The position numbers and the translations under genes are program-made. This document shows, in pieces, positions 1-6,558 of a stretch of DNA of 6,563 bases. The notes under the pieces are model-generated. The model was not told the DNA's origin. It saw only the letters and a program-made list of their open reading frames with translations, and ran no database searches. Positions within the stretch are counted from its first letter, which is position 1; every line of letters starts with the position of its first letter. The stretch comes from Bacteriovoracaceae bacterium (GTDB taxonomy: Bacteria > Bdellovibrionota > Bacteriovoracia > Bacteriovoracales > Bacteriovoracaceae): the NCBI GenBank assembly GCA_023151145.1, contig JAKLJM010000128.1, positions 1 to 6,563 of the forward strand. Direction: 5' to 3'.

Positions 1-453
1 AGTTCACGCTTGAAACAAACCACGAGTTTGAAGCCAAATAAAGTTATTCTTTTTGAAGGTATCTTTTCGCTCTATGACGAAGAGATCCGTGAATTATCCG
101 ACATAACTGCTTTTTTACATGTTGAAGCCGATATCAGATTTATACGTCGACTTCACCGCGACGTTGAAGAACGAGGGCGTTCATTGGATTCTGTGATTAA
201 TCAGTATTACGAAACCGTTAGGCCCATGTATCAACAATTTCTGGATCCACAGAGACAATATGCCAACTTTATTGTTGGAGAAGAAACAGATATTGCCGCA
301 ACTATTTTAGCCGCTAAGGTTAATGAACTCTTTTCACCTTTAACTAAAACGCCACACTTATTAAGAGTTCAAGCTCCAGAAAAGATGAATATGAAAAAAT
401 CATTGAAACAAAATCCACTGGCAAAAAAACTAACTAAAAAGAAGAAAAAATAA
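1..453 (+). CDS. udk: Uridine kinase, C-terminal part (5' truncated by window edge)
   Basis: Uridine/cytidine kinase phosphorylates uridine and cytidine to UMP and CMP with a nucleoside triphosphate, in cytoplasmic pyrimidine salvage. The frame is open to the first base, and the first codons (SSRLKQTTSLKP) match family sequence just before the VILFEGI strand, so this is not a true start; roughly the first 100 residues, including the Walker A P-loop, lie outside the window. Visible landmarks are VILFEGIFSLYD (about 43-78), the lid-region RDVEERGRS (about 157-183), and a NQYYETVRPMYQQFLDP stretch closely resembling E. coli Udk. The family normally ends near KVNELF (about 319-336); here about 38 more residues follow, finishing in a lysine-rich tail (394-450). 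The TAA stop overlaps the ATG of the next gene (TAATG). The kinase identity is secure from the conserved half; the tail's role is unknown. Confidence 0.93.
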   Translation, partial: SSRLKQTTSLKPNKVILFEGIFSLYDEEIRELSDITAFLHVEADIRFIRRLHRDVEERGRSLDSVINQYYETVRPMYQQFLDPQRQYANFIVGEETDIAATILAAKVNELFSPLTKTPHLLRVQAPEKMNMKKSLKQNPLAKKLTKKKKK

Positions 454-2087
454 TGTCAAAACCAATTTTTAAAATCAAACCTCTCGGGGGCGTGGGCCAA
501 ATTGGTTCCAACATGACTTTGATCGAAACCGCCACAGAAAGAATCGTCATTGATTGTGGGATTCTTTTTCCCTATGAAGATTATTTTGATATCAATTATC
601 TAATTCCTAATCTTTCTAACGAAGCTCCTTTCGATCATATTATTTTTACTCACGGCCATGAAGATCATATCGGTGCCGTTAGCCATTTTATTCAACATTC
701 GCCAGATGCTAAAATTCACGCAGGGGACTTTACCGCTGCACTTATTCGTAAAAAAATTGAATACAACAAAACCCCTCATCATATCGATGTTTTTGAATAT
801 AATCAGACATTAAAATTTAATGATATTTCTGTTGACCCGATTCGAGTCAATCACTCGATTCCAGACACGTTTGGTTTATTGATTAAAGACCATAAGGAAT
901 TTTTCGCCCTTTTCTTTGCCTCAGATTTTAAAATAGATTTTAAAACCAAATATGAACTTCCTTTTGATTTTGAAAAACTCAAACGCTTAAGTACAAACGC
1001 CCAAAAACGTGTTTTCATGGCCGACAGTACAAATATTTTAAGTTCTAATTTAAATACACCTTCAGAGTTTGATCTCATTGCTCACTTTGAAAAGATTTTT
1101 GAAAAATTAGAAAATCGTTTGTTTGTCACCTGTTTTTCTTCAAACATCCATCGTTTAAAAACCCTTATTGATCTTTGTGAAAAATATGAATTCAAACTTG
1201 TTCCCCACGGAAGATCTGTCATAAGCTATTTAAATATTGCCAATGAAAAAGGGATGATTCCTAATTTTGATACCGTTGTAAGACTTCCCGATCAAATTCA
1301 AAAAAGTCAGAAAAACCTCTGTGTTATTTTATCAGGATGCCAAGGTGATCATTTAGGAACATTACGAAGAGTAGCGATTAACGAAGACTCACAATTTAAA
1401 TTAAAACCTGAAGATACAGTCATTTTTAGTTCAAAACCAATTCCTGGTAATGAAAAGAAAGTTTCTCTTATCATGAATAAGATTACTGAACTTGGGGCTA
1501 ATCTCGTGACTGATCCAAAGGCGCTTTTTCACGTTTCAGGACATCCTGGTAAAAACGATTTATTAAAAATCTATCAAGAGTTTGATCCTCATACGATTAT
1601 TCCTATTCATGGTGAAACTTTATTTTTAAAAGAACATGTAAAATTTATTTCTGAAGCTTATCCACAAGCAAGCTCCATTCTTGTGGAAAACTTTGACGAT
1701 CTTCATTTCTTTGAAAACCTAGAAATTAGAAAAATCAAAGGTGAGAGATTAGACCCTGTTATTATCCATGGAAACAGTATTCCTATTGAACGTGAAAGAA
1801 TTTCTGAGCGCAGAAAAATTTCTTGCAACGGGGGAGTTTTCCTTAGCTTAACTCCTAATAATAAACTTAAAAAAATTGATCGTTTCGAATTTTCTACATT
1901 GGGTCTTCCAGCTCATTTTCACAACAATGAAGAACAGTTTAAAACTTTTCTCACTGGATTTTTTGATCAAAATAAAATTAATGACCCTGAAAAATTTAAA
2001 GAAGAAGTTCGTGTCGCCATTAGAAGGTATTGCGATGTTAATATTGGCTACAAACCAACGACCATTGTTCACTTGGTAACAGTATGA
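453..2087 (+). CDS. rnj: RNase J family ribonuclease (metallo-beta-lactamase/beta-CASP)
   Basis: Family members are zinc-dependent cytoplasmic ribonucleases with 5'-3' exonuclease and endonuclease activity, acting in mRNA decay and rRNA/sRNA maturation. At 544 residues it is close to the usual 550 or so. The N-terminal metallo-beta-lactamase domain has HGHEDH (H67, H69, D71, H72), HSIPD (H134) and ASDFK (D158). The beta-CASP part has ADSTN, CFSSNIHR, GRS and SGCQGDH; the family usually reads SGSQGEP or similar at the last site. Then come IPGNE, HVSGH (H360, H364) and IPIHGE (H386), and a C-terminal RNase J domain from about residue 440. All expected metal ligands are present, so it should be active. 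Its ATG overlaps the udk stop, and the A-rich upstream sequence (GAAGAAAAAATA) has no clear Shine-Dalgarno motif, suggesting translation by coupling. Its own stop overlaps the next start (ATGA). Confidence 0.95.
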   Translation: MSKPIFKIKPLGGVGQIGSNMTLIETATERIVIDCGILFPYEDYFDINYLIPNLSNEAPFDHIIFTHGHEDHIGAVSHFIQHSPDAKIHAGDFTAALIRKKIEYNKTPHHIDVFEYNQTLKFNDISVDPIRVNHSIPDTFGLLIKDHKEFFALFFASDFKIDFKTKYELPFDFEKLKRLSTNAQKRVFMADSTNILSSNLNTPSEFDLIAHFEKIFEKLENRLFVTCFSSNIHRLKTLIDLCEKYEFKLVPHGRSVISYLNIANEKGMIPNFDTVVRLPDQIQKSQKNLCVILSGCQGDHLGTLRRVAINEDSQFKLKPEDTVIFSSKPIPGNEKKVSLIMNKITELGANLVTDPKALFHVSGHPGKNDLLKIYQEFDPHTIIPIHGETLFLKEHVKFISEAYPQASSILVENFDDLHFFENLEIRKIKGERLDPVIIHGNSIPIERERISERRKISCNGGVFLSLTPNNKLKKIDRFEFSTLGLPAHFHNNEEQFKTFLTGFFDQNKINDPEKFKEEVRVAIRRYCDVNIGYKPTTIVHLVTV

Positions 2088-2671
2088 ATAATTTAATTAT
2101 TACCCTCCTCATTATACTTATCGTGCTTTTAATGGTTTTAATCGCGATTGCCATTTATCTGGTTTATAAGTTTATGCTTAAAAACCAGCAGCAACCAAAG
2201 ACGTCTGTTTCTTCTAAAGCTTCAAATCCAAGTCCTGAAAATATGAGTGATAATGTTCCTGCCCGTTCTGAAAAACCAAAATTTCATATTTCTGAAAAAT
2301 CTCACTGCCCCAACCACAAAGAAAACACCCCTGTTGGCACATGCCTGATATGTGAGGAAGCTTTTTGTGAAGAATGCTTAATCGAACACGAAAGTTTATA
2401 TTTTTGTAAAGAACACTTCAGAACCTATGCCGACAATAAGTGGGAAAAAATCACCGATATTTTAACCACGGCCGAAACTCCAGAAGCCTCAATGCACGTT
2501 TATGATTTTAAACGGGACTTGTGGCAATTTGAAAAAGTGCCCACCTTTGTCCTTACTCACTACAAGATTAATGTTGCTGAGGATATAATTGAATCTTATG
2601 TGCAGTTACATGTGCGCGAGAATGAGGTTTTGGAATTAACAAACAGACTTAAAACGTTTCAAAAAAAATAG
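2084..2671 (+). CDS. Membrane-anchored B-box-like zinc-finger protein, function unknown
   Basis: This 195-residue protein has one N-terminal transmembrane helix (about residues 4-29), then a basic patch (YKFMLKNQQQPK), so the positive-inside rule predicts the rest is cytoplasmic. A polar low-complexity linker (about 34-72) leads to a cysteine/histidine cluster: C75-x2-H78, C87-x2-C90, C95-x2-C98, H102, C108-x2-H111. This spacing resembles a B-box zinc finger, which would bind two zinc ions and usually mediates protein contacts. The remaining 75 or so residues (LW, IESYV, LHVRENE) look like a small alpha/beta domain, faintly reminiscent of DUF2007-type signal-transduction domains; I could not confirm that. 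The start overlaps the rnj stop by 4 bases (ATGA) with no strong ribosome binding site, so it is probably co-translated with RNase J. A protein-interaction or membrane-recruitment role is inference. Confidence 0.85.
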   Translation: MNNLIITLLIILIVLLMVLIAIAIYLVYKFMLKNQQQPKTSVSSKASNPSPENMSDNVPARSEKPKFHISEKSHCPNHKENTPVGTCLICEEAFCEECLIEHESLYFCKEHFRTYADNKWEKITDILTTAETPEASMHVYDFKRDLWQFEKVPTFVLTHYKINVAEDIIESYVQLHVRENEVLELTNRLKTFQKK

Positions 2672-2692
2672 GCCGGAATTTCTTCCGGCCTA
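2669..2692. terminator. Bidirectional intrinsic terminator between convergent operons
   Basis: A perfect 10-bp inverted repeat (TAGGCCGGAA / TTCCGGCCTA) encloses a 4-base loop TTTC. It begins inside the stop codon of the zinc-finger gene. On the plus strand it is followed by TACTTTT, a short imperfect T tract. Read on the minus strand it is followed by eight T residues (complement of 2661-2668), an excellent intrinsic terminator for the ftsZ transcript. The GC-rich stem stands out sharply from the AT-rich surroundings, so I expect it to end both transcripts, more efficiently the minus-strand one. Confidence 0.85.
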
Positions 2693-2703
2693 CTTTTAAG
2701 GGG

Positions 2704-2731
2704 GATCTCTAATAACTGCCTATTAGAGATC
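2704..2731 (-). terminator. Hairpin containing the ftsZ stop codon
   Basis: A perfect 11-bp inverted repeat (GATCTCTAATA / TATTAGAGATC) has a 6-base loop. On the minus strand its first arm contains the last two ftsZ codons (GAT CTC) and the TAA stop. It is followed by CCCCCTTAAAAG rather than a T tract, so it is not a classical intrinsic terminator by itself. The real terminator starts about 11 bases further on. It may be a 3'-end stabilising hairpin or part of a two-stem terminator; the type assigned here is approximate. Confidence 0.55.
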
Positions 2732-4381
2732 AAGATTCTTATTAAAATCTCTTCTTGGCGCAACTGGTGCTTCTGGTTTTTCATCTTTTCTTAAAAATGA
2801 TGGAGTATCAAACTCATCATCATCAAAATTAATAAAACCTAGTTTTTCAGCAATAGATTTTGCGCGAGAATTCGTAGCACCCATTCCATCACGGAACGTT
2901 TCATTTACTTCAGCTCTTTTTTCAACATGTTCAGTTGCTGGTCTTGAAGTAGGTGCATCGTATTTGCTTGCTGCATCTCTTATAGATTGGATCAAACGAG
3001 ATGGTTGTGCATTTTGAGCTTGAGCAGGTGCTGCATAAGTTTCTCTTTCTGCTGGAACTTCTCTTGATTCATTCATAAAGCGATCAAATGATGAACGATC
3101 TTCTTCAATATATGATGCTCTTGTCGCCGGCTGTGCTGTTGGAGCTGCCGTTTGTGGAGCTGTTGCTCTTTCAAAATTTTGTTTTCTTGGAGCAAAGATA
3201 TCGCCTTCAAATGACTCATCTCTTGTAGTTGTTGAAGCTACATGGGTGTGAGTAGGTGCATGTGAAGTTGATACATGTTGAGGAGCTGCTCTATTTTCAG
3301 AAGCTGAAGAATACACAGCTTGTCCTTGAGTAGGTGCTGAAAATGAAGCCGCTGGAGCTTCAGAAATAGTTGTTTGCGCTTGAATTCTGTGTGCTGCTGC
3401 TTCTGCTTGAGCACGAAGAGCTCCACCTAAACCAGTTGCAATAACTGTAACTTTAACTGCATCACCCATTGTATCGTCGATAACTGTACCAAAAATGATT
3501 TCAGCATTTTCATCAGCAGCTTCCATGATTAATGTTACTGCTTCATTAGTTTCATGCATTGATAAGTTTGCTGAACCAGTGATATTGATGATGATACCAG
3601 TTGCACCATTGATTGAAATATCTTCAAGAAGTGGTGAACTAATTGCTTCTGTTGCTGCTTTGATTGCTCTATCTGATCCAACCGCAACCCCAGTTCCCAT
3701 TAATGCTAAACCTTTATTTGCCATAACGGTTGAAACGTCAGCGAAGTCAGCATTGATGTGACCAGTGTTATTGATAAGATCTGAAATACCGCGAACGGCA
3801 TTTAATAAAACTTCATCTGCTCTTTTGAATGTATCGATTAACGATAACGAATCTCCAGCTAAATAAAGTAATCTTTGATTTGGAATAGTAATTAATGAAT
3901 CGACACTTTCTTCAAGGTTATTAATTCCTTGCTCAGCTTGTCTGAATCTTTTTTTACCTTCGAATACGAATGGCTTTGTAACCACACCAACAGTAAGTGC
4001 ACCAAGTTCTTTTGCAAGTTTTGCAATAACTGGAGCAGCTCCTGTACCAGTACCACCACCCATACCAGCAGTGATGAATACCATGTCAGCGCCTTTTAAG
4101 ACTTCGCTGATTTTTTCATAGTCTTCTAATGCAGATTTTCTCCCCACTTCTGGGTTAGCTCCTGCTCCAAGACCTTTTGTTACGTTTCCACCAAGTTGAA
4201 TTTTTGTTGGTGCTAAACTTACTGCTAAGGCCTGAGCATCTGTGTTTGCCACGATATACTCAACACCTGATAATCCAGAGCGAATCATAGTGTTTACAGC
4301 GTTACAACCGCCTCCACCGACTCCTACTACCTTAATCTTTGCTCCTAAGACTGGAGCATTTCCTGCTTCTACTTCAAACAT
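2723..4381 (-). CDS. ftsZ: Cell division protein FtsZ, long-linker form
   Basis: FtsZ is the tubulin-like GTPase that polymerises into the Z ring at midcell and recruits the divisome. The GTPase core (about residues 14-320) shows GVGGGGCNAVN (20-30), the tubulin signature GGGTGTGAAP (108-117), and the T7 synergy loop NADFAD (210-215) supplying the catalytic acidic residues. At 552 residues it is much longer than the common 380-400 because of an Ala/Gln/Thr/Pro-rich, presumably disordered linker (about 325-505) with a His-rich patch near 369-380. The conserved C-terminal peptide that binds FtsA and other partners is DEFDTPSFLRK (522-532), unusually followed by 20 further residues ending NKNLDL. 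The start has a strong ribosome binding site, AGGGGGA, overlapping the ftsA stop 8 bases upstream, indicating co-transcription and probable coupling with ftsA. The stop codon lies within a hairpin. Confidence 0.98.
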   Translation of the reverse strand: MFEVEAGNAPVLGAKIKVVGVGGGGCNAVNTMIRSGLSGVEYIVANTDAQALAVSLAPTKIQLGGNVTKGLGAGANPEVGRKSALEDYEKISEVLKGADMVFITAGMGGGTGTGAAPVIAKLAKELGALTVGVVTKPFVFEGKKRFRQAEQGINNLEESVDSLITIPNQRLLYLAGDSLSLIDTFKRADEVLLNAVRGISDLINNTGHINADFADVSTVMANKGLALMGTGVAVGSDRAIKAATEAISSPLLEDISINGATGIIINITGSANLSMHETNEAVTLIMEAADENAEIIFGTVIDDTMGDAVKVTVIATGLGGALRAQAEAAAHRIQAQTTISEAPAASFSAPTQGQAVYSSASENRAAPQHVSTSHAPTHTHVASTTTRDESFEGDIFAPRKQNFERATAPQTAAPTAQPATRASYIEEDRSSFDRFMNESREVPAERETYAAPAQAQNAQPSRLIQSIRDAASKYDAPTSRPATEHVEKRAEVNETFRDGMGATNSRAKSIAEKLGFINFDDDEFDTPSFLRKDEKPEAPVAPRRDFNKNLDL

Positions 4382-4384
4382 AAT

Positions 4385-4391
4385 TCCCCCT
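4385..4391 (-). promoter_or_regulatory. ftsZ ribosome binding site overlapping ftsA stop
   Basis: On the minus strand the sequence is TAGGGGGAATTATG. The ftsA stop TAG supplies the first bases of the purine run AGGGGGA, which lies about 4 bases before the ftsZ ATG. The arrangement fixes the ftsZ start and suggests that ribosomes finishing ftsA help load onto ftsZ, while the strong G run would also permit independent initiation, as expected for a protein needed in large excess over FtsA. Confidence 0.8.
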
Positions 4392-5688
4392 AAAAAATTT
4401 CCTTAAATACAGATTTCAATGAGTCCGACAGTTTTGAAATAATGTCTGTATTGTTAGATGATTCTTCGTTTTCTGATTCACTATAATTGGCACGGGCCGA
4501 ACCTGTTGCAAAATTTTGTTTCGTAGTTGCTGTAGGAGCAATATACGGATTTCTTTTTGCAGCTTCGATCAATAGACCCAATACCGTTGAATATTTTGGA
4601 TTTTGCATAAGATTTGTCATTCCACCAAATGGAATCGGATAACCTATTTTACAACCTCTACCTAAAATGTACTCTCCAAGTTCTGGCATTCCTTTAATAA
4701 GAGCACCACCACCTGTTAGAACTACGCCACCAGAAACATCATTTCCTAATTTCTTTTCTTCAATGATGCTTGTAATGATATCGAATAACTCTTCTGCTCT
4801 AGCACCTAAAACATCTGCCACTAATGAAAGTTGAACTTCACGCGGTTTCGTTCCAGATAGACCTTGAACGGTGATGTGAGCAGATTGATTTAATTGTTCT
4901 GCCAACACTGAACCATGATGAATTTTAATTCTTTCTGCTTCAGCGTGAGGGATTTTTAAAGCAACAGCTAAATCATTGGTGAAATGGTTCCCACCAACTG
5001 GAATAATTTGTGAATGAATGAGAGAGCCTTCTTTCCAAATAGCAATATCGGTAGTTCCTCCACCAATATCTACAAGTACAACTCCCAATTCTTTTTCTTC
5101 TGCTGTTAACACAGCTTCTGATGAGGCAATTGGTTGCAGTGTAATATGTTCTGCATTTAATCCTGTGTGCTCAACACATTTTACTAAGTTTTGAATAAGT
5201 GGAATTGATCCGGTAACGATATGAACGTGTGCTTCTAATCTTACTCCACACATACCGATTGGATTTTTAATTCCTGATGTATTATCGACTCTGAATTCTT
5301 GGGGAATAACGTGAAGAATTTCACGATCACTTGGAATCACCACTGCTTTCGCTGCTTCCAGTACTCGATCAACATCTGATTGCGTAATCTCTTTTCCTTT
5401 AATCGCCACCACACCAGAGCTATTGAAGCTATAAATGTGTGAGCCCGCTATACCAATGGTCGCAGAGCTTATGCTCACTCCGGCCATCAATCTCGCTTCT
5501 TCTAAGGAAGATTGGATTGAGCTTACTGTTTTATCAATATTAACAACAGAACCCTTCTTTAATCCGTAAGAGGGATGTGTTCCAATACCGATAATTTCAA
5601 GTTGATTGTTTGCATGTTGAATACCGACAATTGTACACACTTTTGTCGTACCAACATCGAGACCTACGATGATGTTTCTTTCGTTCAT
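4390..5688 (-). CDS. ftsA: Cell division protein FtsA
   Basis: FtsA is an actin-like ATPase that tethers FtsZ filaments to the inner membrane and recruits later divisome proteins. At 432 residues it has the family's normal length. The nucleotide-binding signatures are in order: phosphate 1 GLDVGTTKV (9-17), phosphate 2 VDIGGGTTDIAIW (206-218) and the adenosine motif VVLTGGGALIKGM (322-334). The region around 85-165 corresponds to the SHS2-type 1C subdomain typical of FtsA rather than MreB. After a polar linker (about 385-412), the last 20 residues (DIISKLSDSLKSVFKEIF) form an amphipathic helix, the membrane-targeting sequence. The ATG is preceded at 8 bases by AAAGGA, which supports this start. 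Its neighbours ftsQ upstream and ftsZ 8 bases downstream are the canonical order. The leader suggests translational control (see the regulatory entry). Confidence 0.97.
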   Translation of the reverse strand: MNERNIIVGLDVGTTKVCTIVGIQHANNQLEIIGIGTHPSYGLKKGSVVNIDKTVSSIQSSLEEARLMAGVSISSATIGIAGSHIYSFNSSGVVAIKGKEITQSDVDRVLEAAKAVVIPSDREILHVIPQEFRVDNTSGIKNPIGMCGVRLEAHVHIVTGSIPLIQNLVKCVEHTGLNAEHITLQPIASSEAVLTAEEKELGVVLVDIGGGTTDIAIWKEGSLIHSQIIPVGGNHFTNDLAVALKIPHAEAERIKIHHGSVLAEQLNQSAHITVQGLSGTKPREVQLSLVADVLGARAEELFDIITSIIEEKKLGNDVSGGVVLTGGGALIKGMPELGEYILGRGCKIGYPIPFGGMTNLMQNPKYSTVLGLLIEAAKRNPYIAPTATTKQNFATGSARANYSESENEESSNNTDIISKLSDSLKSVFKEIF

Positions 5689-5690
5689 GA

Positions 5691-5731
5691 TGAGATTCCT
5701 TTCTCAAAAAATAAACAGAGTCCTTTCTGCT
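5691..5731 (-). promoter_or_regulatory. Tandem ANGGAN-loop hairpins in the ftsA leader (candidate CsrA/RsmA site)
   Basis: On the minus strand, two short hairpins precede ftsA. The upstream one (5731-5714) pairs AGCAGA with TCTGTT (six pairs, one G-U) around loop AAGGAC. The downstream one (5706-5691) pairs TGAGA with TCTCA around loop AAGGAA. The downstream loop is the ftsA ribosome binding site, 8 bases from the ATG. The GGA triplets are 24 bases apart, and a U-rich linker (TATTTTT) separates the stems. Hexaloops ANGGAN on short stems are the known binding target of CsrA/RsmA, which typically blocks ribosome access by bridging two such sites. The hairpins are seen in the sequence; CsrA binding is inference. 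The AAAGGA within 5697-5702 is in any case the Shine-Dalgarno sequence. Confidence 0.4.
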
Positions 5732-5784
5732 TTATTGGATAGCCGACCATATTGGGCAGATAGTCCACACAAAAAGTTTAGCAA

Positions 5785-6558
5785 TTACTCTCGAAACTTG
5801 ACAACAACTTTTTTACTGTTTGTGAGATTTATGACGGCCGGGATTTTTTCTTTTGTTTCTAGGAAGTTAACAATCTTGTCTAATTTTGTAATTTTTTCAG
5901 ACCATTCATCTAAACCAAGAAAAACACTAGAAGGATAACCATTAATGGAAAGAATGACCGTTAGCTCTTTTTGGTCATTTAAAATGATCTCTGATAACTT
6001 TTTCCGAAGCTCTTCTCTTAAGCTTTTCACAAGCTGAGTGATTTCAACCTGGGTTTTATTCTCCATTTCGCCAACAGGTAAGGCTAAATAGGGAAGATTT
6101 CCAGTAAGTTTGTTTTCACTACGTAGCAAGACTTCATAAGTTGGATCATAAAGCTCGCCGTTATCTACTAAGACAGCTTCATACGAATCAATGCCATTGG
6201 CCTTATAGATTTGTACCTTCATTAAAGGTTTCGGGCATTCGAAATTTAGATTTAAAATTTTAGAGTATGGGTCATAGGAGATTTTATAATCTGAGACGAA
6301 ATACTTTTCGTTCCATTTTTCTTGGACGATTTTCTTTTTAACGTCTCTTAAGCTTCCAGTTTGTTCAAAGGTCTCCATTACTGATAAGGCCATATTACCA
6401 GCAGGACGATTAGGACATTGTCCTAGGCTTGAACGATAGGAAAGCTCGTCTGAAAATTTTTCAGATGGTCCAAAAGAAGAAATAACAACATTGGTACTAA
6501 TGAATAAGACGAGTAGGAGTGATCCAATAATAAATTTTCTGTTTTTCAAAAACTTCAT
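5785..6558 (-). CDS. ftsQ: Divergent FtsQ-like cell division protein
   Basis: FtsQ/DivIB is a bitopic protein whose periplasmic part links the early divisome to FtsB, FtsL and FtsW/FtsI. This 257-residue protein has a basic N-terminus (MKFLKNRKF), one hydrophobic segment (about 9-29) and a large C-terminal portion expected in the periplasm. The hydrophobic segment could also be read as a signal peptide. Identification rests on position immediately upstream of ftsA and on a C-terminal half with FtsQ-like elements: LVDNGELYD (130-138), NLPYLALP (154-161), a helix around 170-192, LSINGYPSSVFLG (203-215), and a final INLTNSKKVVVKF strand. A normal POTRA domain is not evident; the region around 40-120 has two cysteines (C48, C108) that could form a disulfide. 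The ATG is 5 bases from the window edge, so a start further upstream cannot be excluded, though the membrane segment fits this one. It ends 96 bases before ftsA. Confidence 0.72.
   Translation of the reverse strand: MKFLKNRKFIIGSLLLVLFISTNVVISSFGPSEKFSDELSYRSSLGQCPNRPAGNMALSVMETFEQTGSLRDVKKKIVQEKWNEKYFVSDYKISYDPYSKILNLNFECPKPLMKVQIYKANGIDSYEAVLVDNGELYDPTYEVLLRSENKLTGNLPYLALPVGEMENKTQVEITQLVKSLREELRKKLSEIILNDQKELTVILSINGYPSSVFLGLDEWSEKITKLDKIVNFLETKEKIPAVINLTNSKKVVVKFRE

Noticed and set aside
438..460. Possible -1 frameshift fusing udk to rnj at the A-run before TAATG
   Set aside because: The rnj frame is open for a few codons upstream, but the run is G-AAA-AAA, a poor slippery heptamer. No stimulatory hairpin was evident. 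Stop-start reinitiation explains the junction more simply.
1326..1380. RNase J motif reading SGCQGDH instead of the usual SGSQGEP
   Set aside because: It is a family-level variation outside the direct metal ligands, all of which are present, so it does not argue for an inactive enzyme.
3000..3420. Possible repeats in the Ala/Pro/Gln-rich ftsZ linker region
   Set aside because: Composition is biased, but no consistent repeat unit could be aligned; treated as a low-complexity disordered linker.
3495..3761. 88-codon open frame on the plus strand opposite ftsZ, and other short frames inside rnj, ftsZ and ftsA/ftsQ
   Set aside because: They lie wholly or largely within well-identified genes in other frames, show no recognisable domains, and are expected shadows of low-stop coding sequence.
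5735..5766. Inverted repeat GGATAGCC...GATAGTCC and CCATATTGG dyad between ftsQ and ftsA
   Set aside because: The outer arms pair only with mismatches and a bulge, and the inner dyad is short. Not distinguishable from chance.
5689..5784. Promoter for ftsA-ftsZ in the gap after ftsQ
   Set aside because: I looked for paired -35/-10 boxes on the minus strand (for example TTGTGT followed by TATGGT), but spacing and match were poor. A promoter may exist but cannot be supported by eye.
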